Shown here in pieces: positions 1 to 7,664 of a DNA stretch of 64,000 nucleotides. The notes under the pieces are model-generated. The model saw only the letters and a list, made by a program, of their open reading frames with translations. It had not been told where the DNA came from and searched no databases. This DNA is from Candidatus Mediterraneibacter quadrami (GTDB taxonomy: Bacteria; Bacillota; Clostridia; Lachnospirales; Lachnospiraceae): the NCBI GenBank assembly GCA_019120575.1, contig DWUU01000036.1, positions 1 to 64,000 on the forward strand, read 5' to 3'. Both the position numbers and the translations under genes were made by a program. The stretch's first letter is position 1. Each line of letters starts with the position of its first letter.

Positions 1-2191
1 CCACTAAGACCGGCTCTCCTGCCTCCTGATCCATCAAAGTGCCAGTCAGCCGGTATTTCTCCCCTGCTACAAGGTTTTCATAAGAAACGGTGTCCGTCAG
101 TTTTACTTCCTTTCCTGCATTGGCAATCTGCTCCCCGGTCTCTGTATCCGCTACCTTTGTACCTACTTTCGGGAAATAGATGGTCTGGTCTTTATCTTCT
201 AAATCCGCGTGAACCGCTAACTTCAAGTCCCCCTGATACAATTCCTCAAACACAACGACCGTCGTACCCTGTAAGGCATTTCCATTAAAGGTAAACTTCA
301 CCTCAATGCTGCCACTGGATTTCTTCGCTGTAAATGTAGCCTCTGCGGTCACTTTCTCTCCGTCCACAAGGATCGGCTCTCCTGTCTCCTGATCCATCAG
401 GGTTCCGATCAACCTGTATTCCTCTCCTTTCTTTAATCCCTCGTACTCTACAGTATCAATCAGGGTGACTTCCTTGTCCGGGTTAGAAAGATGCGTTCCG
501 GTCTCTTTATCCAGTGCGGTCGTTCCGATCTCGATCCGGTCATCTGTCAGCGTTCCCAGATCTATCGTCACGGAATCCCGGTAAACTGTCACCTCGATCT
601 TGAGCAGGTTCATTCCCTCGTTTGCCTCACATCGCTGTTCTTCGATCACATAAGTATCATAGGGCAGCGCTCCCTTTGTATTATCCGGTTCGTCTGTTCC
701 AAACCAGATACCATCAGATGCGGTTTCTCCGCGGTTTGTATTGGACGTATGGGGTGTCCAGTCAGCAGACGTGCTGGCATAACCGTTACGATCCGTTACG
801 ATTACATGGCTTTCACCTGTTGTTTTTGACGTAATCGAAAATGGCACATCCGCCAGACGGTTCAGATCTCCATCCGATACTTTCACAAATTCCAGATCTC
901 CCCGGTACACCTGATCGGCAACAGTCGCGGTCTGGTAGCACTCCACCGTCTCCTGTGTTCCCCCTGCCACGATCTTCTGCACAAAGACAGATTCATTTAA
1001 CAGATATCCTTCCGGCGCTTTCGTCTCCTGTACCGTTACCGTTCCCAACGGCACACAGGGTGTTGTTCCGTCCATCTGATAATAAAACTCATCCCCGGAT
1101 ACCAGATATTCGCTTGTAAACTCGATCCTGCCCGCTTCGTCTGTCCGGAAGATCCACGTCCGTTCCGGCTCTGTACCAGACGCTGCCGGATCACTATCCG
1201 ACTGTACAGTATAGTATTTCACGGTAAATTCTGCCCCGGCAAGAGACGCATTCCCCTGCGCCGTTCCCTCTCCGGTCTCAGCATCAATCTTCTGTACTAA
1301 CAGACTCAAAGGGTTGCTCTGAGGAATTTCTGTTACCTCCACAGAAACCGTCGTGTCTGATTCCACGGTTACATTGTAGCTTTGCGTATCAATTGCAAAG
1401 CCTGGTGAGGCTTTCAGCTCCCGGATAGTATAACTTCCATTCTCCAGCACTTCCAGTTCTCCGGACTTTGCATAGCCGTTCTCGTCTGTCACTAAGGTTG
1501 TTACCTGTGTTCCCCCTTTAAACACACCATACTCAGCGCCGGCGAGACTGTAATTCCCGTTTCCTCCAGAGATTCCCTCATTTGCCGTAGATTTACGGAT
1601 TTCAATATAGCCGTAAGGTTTCTGATACCAGCTTCCGGCAATGGTCTGGTCATTGTTAGACGGTACAATAAACGCCCGGAAAGACTGTGGCGGGTTCGGC
1701 AGGGCATTGATCGCATTTGTAACTTCGATTGCCTTGTCGATATAGCTCTGCGGCGCACCATAAAATGCCCCGCTCCCCGCGTCATACCCGGAATAAATGT
1801 AAGCCACGGTCAGATGTCCGATCACATAAGCATTATCCTCCGACCAGCCACTCAAATACTGATCTTTAATATTGGCATCATAGCCGTATCCACCTGGAAG
1901 GTAATACAGTGCTTTCCTCACCGGAGAATCTGTTGGCAACAGGTTATAAGAATAAGTTCCTGCCTGCGGCGTTTTCTTCAGCGGCTCCACACAATATGCC
2001 ACGTTATTCCCGTCAAAAGTCATTTTCGTCGTACGATAATCCCCATAGGAGATATATTCACCAGAATTAAACTGAATCGTTCCGTCCGCTGCCAGAACAG
2101 GCAAGCCTGACGAGAATATTGTTGTCAAAGCAGTGACCACGCTCAAAAGGAATGCTGTCACTCTTCTTCCATGTCTCTTCTTTTCTTTCAT
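1..2191 (-). CDS. VaFE-repeat / Cna-B surface adhesin, 3' end off the window
   Basis: N-terminal 730 residues of a large secreted surface protein; the gene continues past the left edge, so the cell-wall anchor is not visible. A signal peptide (basic start, hydrophobic core, cleavage near VLAA, residue 35) is followed by a thioester-type domain with Cys67 in AYCVEP. Next come SpaA/Cna-B-like isopeptide modules (YGYIEIRKST, PLSLLVQKID, DLEFVKVSD) and tandem modules of about 120 residues containing VVVFEELYQGD, the hallmark of VaFE-repeat surface proteins. Such proteins are common on Tn1549-like conjugative elements of Clostridia. The start is the ATG at 2191. A role in adhesion or mating contact is inferred. 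The family call is secure; exact repeat number is unknown because the gene is cut. Confidence 0.85.
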   Translation of the reverse strand, partial: MKEKKRHGRRVTAFLLSVVTALTTIFSSGLPVLAADGTIQFNSGEYISYGDYRTTKMTFDGNNVAYCVEPLKKTPQAGTYSYNLLPTDSPVRKALYYLPGGYGYDANIKDQYLSGWSEDNAYVIGHLTVAYIYSGYDAGSGAFYGAPQSYIDKAIEVTNAINALPNPPQSFRAFIVPSNNDQTIAGSWYQKPYGYIEIRKSTANEGISGGNGNYSLAGAEYGVFKGGTQVTTLVTDENGYAKSGELEVLENGSYTIRELKASPGFAIDTQSYNVTVESDTTVSVEVTEIPQSNPLSLLVQKIDAETGEGTAQGNASLAGAEFTVKYYTVQSDSDPAASGTEPERTWIFRTDEAGRIEFTSEYLVSGDEFYYQMDGTTPCVPLGTVTVQETKAPEGYLLNESVFVQKIVAGGTQETVECYQTATVADQVYRGDLEFVKVSDGDLNRLADVPFSITSKTTGESHVIVTDRNGYASTSADWTPHTSNTNRGETASDGIWFGTDEPDNTKGALPYDTYVIEEQRCEANEGMNLLKIEVTVYRDSVTIDLGTLTDDRIEIGTTALDKETGTHLSNPDKEVTLIDTVEYEGLKKGEEYRLIGTLMDQETGEPILVDGEKVTAEATFTAKKSSGSIEVKFTFNGNALQGTTVVVFEELYQGDLKLAVHADLEDKDQTIYFPKVGTKVADTETGEQIANAGKEVKLTDTVSYENLVAGEKYRLTGTLMDQEAGEPVLV

Positions 2192-2287
2192 CACTTTTTT
2201 CCTTTCCTCTGCAATTCCCCTCTCTGAATGATTTACCGTACAGCGATACATTTCTCTTTTCGGCTGGTAGGGTGCTGGTAATCCAGA

Positions 2288-2312
2288 GGGGGGGTAGGGT
2301 GTGGGAAGGGGG
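2288..2312 (+). other. Potential G-quadruplex motif upstream of the adhesin gene
   Basis: Four guanine runs of 7, 3, 3 and 5 bases are separated by loops of 2, 3 and 2 bases. This satisfies the usual G-quadruplex pattern. It lies about 100 bases upstream of the adhesin start codon, on the template strand for that gene. Folding in vivo is not shown by the sequence. Confidence 0.6.
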
Positions 2313-2322
2313 CGAACGACAA

Positions 2323-2370
2323 AAGGCTTTCCTGTCGATGGAGAGACTTCTCCCTCGGCGGAAAGCCCTT
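2323..2370 (-). terminator. Hairpin after parB, possible terminator
   Basis: Arms at 2323-2332 and 2360-2370 pair over ten bases with one bulge, and read on the minus strand they are followed by TTTT. The right arm overlaps the parB stop codon. The T tract is short, so it may be a weak terminator or an mRNA-stabilising hairpin between parB and the adhesin gene. Confidence 0.4.
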
Positions 2371-3304
2371 AACGTTCTTTGCTCCGTTCCCTTTTACGGT
2401 ACAGTTCCAATGCTTTGATAATCGTATCTTCAATCTGCTTGGCAGACGCCCCCGGAGAAAAATATTTATTGATACGTTCTCTCGGTATACGGAACTGTTC
2501 CTTTTGGTTTCCTTTTTCTTCTGACATGATTAATAAAATCACATCTTCATTCAGTCTGCCCTCTTCTGCAAACTTACGCATTTTAATTGCCTGCGCGTGG
2601 CTCGGTGTGCAATCCTGTAACTGCATCGTGTCCAGTAGCACCTCCTGCTGATCCTGAGAGAGATAAGACAGCTCCACAGCAGGACGTAAAGCGATCTTTT
2701 TATCATCCACCATGTCAAGGATTGGTTTGATCAGTTCTGTGAGGCGGATGTATCTGCGAATTTGATCCTGACTCTCTCCAATTTGTTCACCTAAAATTTG
2801 TCTTGATGTCTTACCTCGTAAATCCTGTGCCACTGGCACAGAATTTTTACTTGGTCGTCCGGCTTGCCGTTTCATCGCGTCCAGTTTCATTTTATAGGCA
2901 AAGGCTTTTTCTGATGGTAATATCTCTTCACGCTGAAGATTGGAGTCAACCATGATAATTGTTGCCTCTTCATCTGTCAGATCTCGCACAATACAGGGCA
3001 TATCTGAGCGATCCGCCATTTGACTGGCCAATTTTCTACGGTGTCCGGCGATCATCTCATATGTGCCGTCCTCTTTTGGTCTGACGACTGCCGGCGACAG
3101 AACACCATATTCCCGTACACTCTCGATCATTTCCAGCATTTTTTCATCCATTCGCACTTTAAACGGATGATCCGGAAAATCACTGATCTTATCTAATGAG
3201 ATTGCTTTTACATACTCTCTTTTTTCATTGTCACGCTCTTCCTGCGTACTGAACAGGTCATCTGCTGTAGGCAGGTGCATCTCTATGACATTTCTTTTCG
3301 CCAC
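2369..3304 (-). CDS. parB: ParB/RepB/Spo0J-type partition protein
   Basis: 311-residue ParB-family DNA-binding protein. It shows the N-terminal ParB fold with the CTP-binding arginine motif AGHRRKLA, then NLQREEILPSEKAFAYKMK and a helix-turn-helix (TSRQILGEQIGESQDQIRRY) that would contact centromere-like sites. It overlaps the end of parA by 47 bases, a normal arrangement for a parAB operon. In clostridial conjugative elements this pair stabilises the excised circular form or acts as a regulator. No clear parS site was recognised nearby. Base composition is more AT-rich than the chromosome to the right, consistent with acquisition by transfer. Confidence 0.9.
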   Translation of the reverse strand: MAKRNVIEMHLPTADDLFSTQEERDNEKREYVKAISLDKISDFPDHPFKVRMDEKMLEMIESVREYGVLSPAVVRPKEDGTYEMIAGHRRKLASQMADRSDMPCIVRDLTDEEATIIMVDSNLQREEILPSEKAFAYKMKLDAMKRQAGRPSKNSVPVAQDLRGKTSRQILGEQIGESQDQIRRYIRLTELIKPILDMVDDKKIALRPAVELSYLSQDQQEVLLDTMQLQDCTPSHAQAIKMRKFAEEGRLNEDVILLIMSEEKGNQKEQFRIPRERINKYFSPGASAKQIEDTIIKALELYRKRERSKER

Positions 3305-4082
3305 CCTGTATCACCTCCCGCGTAAACTCCCAGTATGCTTTTGCAACGGTACTTCTTCTGTCATACGCATAAATGCTTTTCCCTGCTGTACTGGTCTCTG
3401 CTGCTTTAATTCCTACGGGAATAATCGTATCGTAAATCTTCAGCATTTTTCCGTAGTTCTCTTTCAGGCACTCTGCCGTCGTTTTCGCAAGATTCGTCCT
3501 CATATCAGCCAGTGTCAGAACCACTCCATCCACTTTTAGCTGAGGATTGATCTGTCTTTGCACTTTTTGGATTGTTTTTACTAACTGCGTCATTCCTTTT
3601 AGGGGAAGATAATGAGCCTGTACCGGAACAATCACACTGTCCGCCGCTGCAAGGGCATTGATCGTCAACATACCTAAACTCGGCATACAGTCTATCAGGA
3701 TATAATCGTAGTATTTTCGCATCTCTGACAGACAGGATTTCAATGTAAACTCACGACTCATGGCATTCACCAACATTACTTCCATGCCGGACAGCTCAAT
3801 ATTCGAGGGGATCAAGTCAACTCCCTCCGCATGATGTAAAATTGTCTCATGCACGTCCACAGGTTCATCCCGTATCATCTGCTCCATGAGTACAGACAGT
3901 GTGAGCGAAATATCTTCTCCCTGCCATCCTAAAGATGTTGTAAGATCGGATTGCGGATCACAGTCCACTAGCAGAACTTTCTTTCCCGCATTTGCAAGCC
4001 CAATACCTAAGTTCACTGTTGTTGTAGTTTTTCCTGTGCCTCCTTTCTGATTGGCAATCGCAATCACCTTGCATTTCTGCAT
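3258..4082 (-). CDS. parA: ParA/Soj-type partition ATPase
   Basis: 274-residue ParA ATPase. The deviant Walker A motif NQKGGTGKTTTTVNL is near the N-terminus, followed by LLVDCDPQSDLTTSLG and a Walker B-like ILIDCMPSLG. An in-frame ATG lies 96 bases upstream, but the start at 4082 is preferred: it is preceded by AGGAGG and gives the standard N-terminus MQKCKVIAIANQKGG. ParA would polymerise on the nucleoid and move ParB-bound element DNA. The gene reads away from the tRNA end of the element and overlaps parB, so the two are translationally linked. Confidence 0.92.
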   Translation of the reverse strand: MQKCKVIAIANQKGGTGKTTTTVNLGIGLANAGKKVLLVDCDPQSDLTTSLGWQGEDISLTLSVLMEQMIRDEPVDVHETILHHAEGVDLIPSNIELSGMEVMLVNAMSREFTLKSCLSEMRKYYDYILIDCMPSLGMLTINALAAADSVIVPVQAHYLPLKGMTQLVKTIQKVQRQINPQLKVDGVVLTLADMRTNLAKTTAECLKENYGKMLKIYDTIIPVGIKAAETSTAGKSIYAYDRRSTVAKAYWEFTREVIQGGEKKCHRDAPAYSR

Positions 4083-4115
4083 TGTAAATAGTTTCCTCCT
4101 TTCGCGGATATAGTA

Positions 4116-4193
4116 ATAGCCACTCCTTTGCGGGGAATGGCTATGTAAATGGGCATAAAAAAACCGATTGACTCTCATATGAAAATCAATCGG
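4116..4193. repeat. Two inverted repeats upstream of parA
   Basis: Arms ATAGCCA (4116-4122) and TGGCTAT (4138-4144) form one hairpin. CCGATTGA (4164-4171) and TCAATCGG (4186-4193) form a second. GGCTATGTAA also recurs directly at 4139 and 4192. They lie in the parA leader, so an autoregulatory operator or a 5' RNA structure is plausible. The identity is unproven. Confidence 0.5.
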
Positions 4194-4292
4194 CTATGTA
4201 ATAATTATTCTTCAATTGTCTGCAATATGAGGTAATTTCTATATGTGCAGATCTTCCTCCTTTTTATGTATTAAATAATCGAACATATGTCT

Positions 4293-4322
4293 GATTACCT
4301 TTTTGATTACCTCTTGATTACC
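4293..4322 (+). repeat. Three direct GATTACC repeats near the element end
   Basis: GATTACC occurs at 4293-4299, 4305-4311 and 4316-4322, spaced 12 and 11 bases apart. Closely spaced short direct repeats beside a tRNA 3' end are what arm-binding sites of a tyrosine recombinase look like. No integrase gene is in view, so this assignment is inference. Confidence 0.45.
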
Positions 4323-4329
4323 AAATACG

Positions 4330-4355
4330 AAAAAAAGCCCTGTTTCCAAGGCTTT
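4330..4355 (-). terminator. Intrinsic terminator of the tRNA-Glu gene
   Basis: On the minus strand, AAAGCC pairs with GGCTTT across a short loop and is followed by seven T. It starts six bases after the tRNA 3' end. Confidence 0.75.
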
Positions 4356-4360
4356 CTTAG

Positions 4361-4432
4361 TGACTCCGAGGGGAATCGAACCCCTGATTCCAGCGTGAGA
4401 GGCTAGCGTCTTGACCGCTTGACCACGGAGCC
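4361..4432 (-). tRNA. tRNA-Glu (anticodon CTC)
   Basis: A 72-base cloverleaf. The acceptor stem GGCTCCG pairs with CGGAGTC with one G-T pair, and A is the discriminator. The anticodon stem CTAGC/GCTGG closes the loop CTCTCAC, giving anticodon CTC. The T arm contains GGTTCGATTCC. The 3' CCA is not encoded. The mobile element lies on the 3' side of the gene, the usual geometry for integration into a tRNA 3' end. Confidence 0.92.
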
Positions 4433-4438
4433 TTATTC

Positions 4439-4472
4439 ATACTCGCTGTCCGGTTTCCCTTACAGCGAGTAT
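4439..4472 (-). repeat. Perfect 11-bp inverted repeat in the tRNA leader
   Basis: ATACTCGCTGT (4439-4449) and ACAGCGAGTAT (4462-4472) are perfect complements with a 12-base loop. They lie between the tRNA promoter and the mature 5' end, so the precursor would carry a stable 5' hairpin. Confidence 0.75.
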
Positions 4473-4473
4473 T

Positions 4474-4502
4474 ACTATATCATATACATCTTCGGGATGC
4501 AA
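4474..4502 (-). promoter_or_regulatory. Promoter of tRNA-Glu
   Basis: On the minus strand TTGCAT and TATAGT are separated by 17 bases, a good sigma-A match just upstream of the tRNA leader hairpin. Confidence 0.75.
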
Positions 4503-4510
4503 GTGTTTTT

Positions 4511-5461
4511 TTATATTTTTTCGTCATTTTTTTCTTCCGGCTGAACCGGAGTTCCCGAGATCGAAGCAATGATCTCCGGCCGCACCATAATCTGGAGCAC
4601 CTGACGGTTATTCTTTATGGTCACCTCTTCGTGGCTTCCGCCGTATTCCCCGTCCAGCGTCCAGGGGATCGGCTCCAGGGACTCAAAACGCACGCAGCCG
4701 CTCCTGAAGGAATACATCCGGTCCGGGTTGATCTGCTTTAGCATGATTGCTCCGAGCAGGTCGTTCAGCTCCAGCGGATTCTTCGGCGTGCGGATGAGCG
4801 TCACTTCGAATTCGCCGTCGTCGAAGACCACATCCGGGCCGATGATCCCGGAGAAGCCGCCGACCGAACGGGAGTTGGTCACCATCCCGTAAATGAATTC
4901 ATCCTCGATCTCCTCACCGTCATGGGTGACGCGCAGTTTGTAGGAAGGAATATTGAAGATCCGCTTCGCGCCTTCCAGCACATAGGCCAGATGTCCCAGG
5001 ATGTTTTTCATGCTCTGCTTCGTCTCATAGGACACGTCGGTAAAGAGCCCGAACGCTGCGATATAGATGAAGGGATCGTCATTAAAGGTTCCCACGTCGC
5101 AGGCAAACGGCACGCCGTTCACTGCGGCATCCGCGGCAGCCGTCACCTCTTTGGGGATCCCGAGACTGGCTGCAAAATCGTTGGTGGTCCCTGCCGGTAT
5201 GTACCCAAGCGGCGCTTTATAGCCGCGCAGCCGGATCCCGGACACCACTTCATCCAGCGTCCCGTCGCCTCCGCTGCACACGATCAGATCATAACCGTCC
5301 GGACAGTCCAGCATTTTATCCGTTCCATCGTGATATTTCTGTGTGGGATACACAGTCACTTCATATCCGGCTTTTACGAAAATGTCGATCACATCCGCCA
5401 GCTTCGGCTTCAGAACTCCTGTCCCGGCGTTCGGATTATAAATGAACAGCATTTTTTTCAT
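4511..5461 (-). CDS. Diacylglycerol kinase family lipid kinase (DagK/YegS type)
   Basis: 316-residue soluble lipid kinase that would phosphorylate diacylglycerol or a related lipid at the membrane, feeding phospholipid recycling. Visible motifs are the N-terminal NPNAGTG, the nucleotide-binding GGDGTLDEVV at residues 64-73, and a C-terminal beta-rich lid (DDGEFEVTLI, PWTLDGEYGG). Length fits the family. The ATG at 5461 is chosen over the one at 5467 because GGAGG lies 9 bases before it and only 3 bases before the other. A terminator separates it from the upstream whiA operon. Substrate specificity cannot be read from the sequence. Confidence 0.88.
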   Translation of the reverse strand: MKKMLFIYNPNAGTGVLKPKLADVIDIFVKAGYEVTVYPTQKYHDGTDKMLDCPDGYDLIVCSGGDGTLDEVVSGIRLRGYKAPLGYIPAGTTNDFAASLGIPKEVTAAADAAVNGVPFACDVGTFNDDPFIYIAAFGLFTDVSYETKQSMKNILGHLAYVLEGAKRIFNIPSYKLRVTHDGEEIEDEFIYGMVTNSRSVGGFSGIIGPDVVFDDGEFEVTLIRTPKNPLELNDLLGAIMLKQINPDRMYSFRSGCVRFESLEPIPWTLDGEYGGSHEEVTIKNNRQVLQIMVRPEIIASISGTPVQPEEKNDEKI

Positions 5462-5490
5462 AACCATATACCTCCCTCCGGAAAGAGCAA

Positions 5491-5528
5491 AAGAGGACTG
5501 CGCTTTTTCCCTGCACAGCCCTCCTCTT
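5491..5528 (-). terminator. Terminator after the HPr-like gene
   Basis: Arms AAGAGGA-GGG-CTGTGC and GCGCAG-TCCTCTT pair with a small bulge, then TTTTGCTCTTT follows on the minus strand. It closes the murB-rapZ-whiA-HPr operon. Confidence 0.7.
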
Positions 5529-5541
5529 CTGTCTTTTCAGA

Positions 5542-5802
5542 TTATTTTGCACCCCGCTCAAAGAAACCGCGGATCCCGTCCGCCGCTTTCTGCTCATCCT
5601 CGCCGTCTGTCACGACTGTGATCTTCTCACCATCCGACAGGGCAAGGCTCATCATGCCCATGATGCTTTTTGCATTGATGTTTTTGCCGTCAGTCTGAAT
5701 ATAGACTTTGCTTGCATACTGGCTGGCTTCCTGCACGAGCAGTGCGATCGGTCTTCCGTCAAAGTTTGATTCCGTCTTAACTACAACCGGTGTCTTTATC
5801 AT
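5542..5802 (-). CDS. HPr/Crh-like regulatory protein lacking the active-site histidine
   Basis: 86-residue HPr-fold protein. In true HPr, His15 (in GLHTRPA-type motifs) accepts phosphate from Enzyme I. Here the segment reads SNFDGRPIA, placing Asp at residue 15. Ser46, in AKSIMGMMSL, is kept; this is the residue HPr kinase phosphorylates. That pattern matches Crh of Bacillus, where residue 15 is Gln and the protein acts only in carbon catabolite signalling. The start codon overlaps the whiA stop (ATGA), as crh follows whiA in Bacillus. A regulatory, not sugar-transport, role is inferred from residue and position. Confidence 0.85.
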   Translation of the reverse strand: MIKTPVVVKTESNFDGRPIALLVQEASQYASKVYIQTDGKNINAKSIMGMMSLALSDGEKITVVTDGEDEQKAADGIRGFFERGAK

Positions 5803-6758
5803 AATAATCCTCCTCGTTCCTGCCTTACTTTCTCTGCTATCTCACTTAGTCTGCGTAAACGATGGTTGATTCCGGATTTACCAACGGGAGGATCAAGAGT
5901 CTCGCCTAATTCTTTCAGCGTCGCATCAGGATGTTCCAGGCGCGCAAGCGCAGCCTCAGCCAGATTATCCGGTAGATGCTCAAATCCCACTGTATCTCTG
6001 AGATATGTAATATCCTCAACCTGCTTTACTGCCGCAGACACTGTTTTATTGATATTCGCAGTCTCGCAGTTCACCTTTCTGTTGACAGAATTGCGCATCT
6101 CCTTGAGGATCCTGACATTTTCAAGTTCCATCAGGGCGACATGCGCCTCCATCACATTCAGTACATCTACTATCCGGGAACCTTCCTTGAGGTATACGAC
6201 ATAGGCTTTCTTGCGTTGCACGATCTTCGCATCCAGTCCGAACCCGTCCATGATCTCCTGTATCTGGCCGGCCGCAGCCTGCGAATTACAGACGATCTCA
6301 AAATGATAAGACTTGCTCGGATCACTCATGGATCCGGATGCCTGAAAGGCTCCGCGAAGAAACGCCCGCCTGCAGCATGTCTGCTGGATCACCAGCGGAC
6401 TGAACGGACGGAGATCACTGATATAATCCGCATTTCCGCCTGCCATCTTCACTGCCTGGAGGATGCGCACCGCATCTTCATGCCGTCTGACCACCACGGA
6501 ATAAGTGGCATTCTGCCGCTTAATATTTCTCCTGATAGAGACATCAACCTTAATATTAAATGTTTTTTCTATCAATGTAAAGACTTTTCTTGCAACAAGG
6601 AAATTTTCTGAATGGATTTTGATGCTGTACTGATCAAAACTGTTGACCGCGATCGTTCCGCACATCCCGATAAAAGCCGCCAGTTCCGCGATCCTGCAGT
6701 GTCTGGCCGTCGAAATATTCCCTGCAAGTTCTTCTCTCACTTTTCCGGAAAATGACAT
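5799..6758 (-). CDS. whiA: DNA-binding protein WhiA
   Basis: 319 residues: an N-terminal domain related to LAGLIDADG homing endonucleases (residues 1 to about 200) and a C-terminal helix-turn-helix (HPDATLKELGETLDPPVGKS, then GINHRLRRL). WhiA is a conserved Gram-positive DNA-binding protein linked to cell division and chromosome segregation. Length and architecture are standard. It sits 24 bases after rapZ and overlaps the HPr-like gene by 4 bases. The yvcK gene that separates rapZ and whiA in Bacillus is absent here. Confidence 0.95.
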   Translation of the reverse strand: MSFSGKVREELAGNISTARHCRIAELAAFIGMCGTIAVNSFDQYSIKIHSENFLVARKVFTLIEKTFNIKVDVSIRRNIKRQNATYSVVVRRHEDAVRILQAVKMAGGNADYISDLRPFSPLVIQQTCCRRAFLRGAFQASGSMSDPSKSYHFEIVCNSQAAAGQIQEIMDGFGLDAKIVQRKKAYVVYLKEGSRIVDVLNVMEAHVALMELENVRILKEMRNSVNRKVNCETANINKTVSAAVKQVEDITYLRDTVGFEHLPDNLAEAALARLEHPDATLKELGETLDPPVGKSGINHRLRRLSEIAEKVRQERGGLL

Positions 6759-6782
6759 ATTTCCACTCTTTTCTTCGGACCG

Positions 6783-7661
6783 TTATTTCCGCTTTGTCAC
6801 CGGATCTTTGTCGATATCCCGGTGTTCCAGTCGGACGCCGTAATTTTCCTTTTTCTCCAGCGCCTGATAGAGCGCATTGGCCAGCGTCACCGACCGGTGA
6901 CGGCCGCCCGTACACCCGATGGAAATAATCAGCTGGTTCTTTCCCTCAAGGATGTAATTCGGGATCAGGAAATCCACCATATCCGTCAGCTTATCCAGGA
7001 ATATGGCTGCTTTTCCGTTCTCCATCACATAGTCCTGCACTTCCGGCTCGTTTCCGGTCTTCGCCTTCAGCTCATCTATATAGTAGGGATTCGGAAGAAA
7101 ACGGACATCGAATACCAGATCCGAATCCTGCGGGATGCCGTATTTAAACCCGAAAGACATGACCGTGATATACAGGTTGCAGAAATCCTCGCCTCTGACA
7201 AATATTTTCTCCAGCTCCTGCTTCAGCTCCCGGATAAGCATCCGGCTCGTGTCCAGGATATAGGTCGCCCGCATCTTGAGGAACATGATCTTCTCCCGCT
7301 CTTTGGCGATCCCGGTATCCACCCGGCCGGACCCGCTTAACGGGTGCTGGCGCCGTGTCTCTTTGTACCGTTTGACCAGCACGTTGTCCTGCGCATCCAG
7401 GAACAGGATCTCATATTCGGTCTTCCGACTGTCCAGTTCATCCAGCACTTCCTTCAACCCGTCAAAATCCTGACCGCCCCGCACGTCGATCCCCAGCGCG
7501 ATCTTCTTCACTTCCTCATCCGGCTCGCTGAACATTTCCACAAACCGGGTGAGCAGGGGGATAGGCAGGTTGTCCACACAAAAATACCCCATATCCTCCA
7601 GCATCTTCAGCGCCGAAGACTTGCCCGCTCCTGACATTCCCGTTACAATTACAAGCCGCAT
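6783..7661 (-). CDS. rapZ: RapZ/YvcJ family nucleotide-binding protein
   Basis: 292 residues, the family's usual length. Walker A GMSGAGKS is at residues 8-15, and the C-terminal domain carries the conserved stretch SIGCTGGRHRSVTLAN. In E. coli RapZ is an RNA-binding adaptor controlling GlmS; Bacillus YvcJ is a nucleotide hydrolase with a less clear role. It follows murB by 3 bases and precedes whiA. The RNA-adaptor role is not assured in Firmicutes. Confidence 0.93.
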   Translation of the reverse strand: MRLVIVTGMSGAGKSSALKMLEDMGYFCVDNLPIPLLTRFVEMFSEPDEEVKKIALGIDVRGGQDFDGLKEVLDELDSRKTEYEILFLDAQDNVLVKRYKETRRQHPLSGSGRVDTGIAKEREKIMFLKMRATYILDTSRMLIRELKQELEKIFVRGEDFCNLYITVMSFGFKYGIPQDSDLVFDVRFLPNPYYIDELKAKTGNEPEVQDYVMENGKAAIFLDKLTDMVDFLIPNYILEGKNQLIISIGCTGGRHRSVTLANALYQALEKKENYGVRLEHRDIDKDPVTKRK

Positions 7662-7664
7662 CTG

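Noticed and set aside
2233..2433. 66-codon minus-strand frame after parB
   Set aside because: It overlaps the parB end and the G-rich and hairpin sequences, and has no recognisable product.
4922..5698. 258-codon plus-strand frame
   Set aside because: It lies opposite the lipid kinase gene, has no ribosome binding site and its translation looks like shadow sequence.
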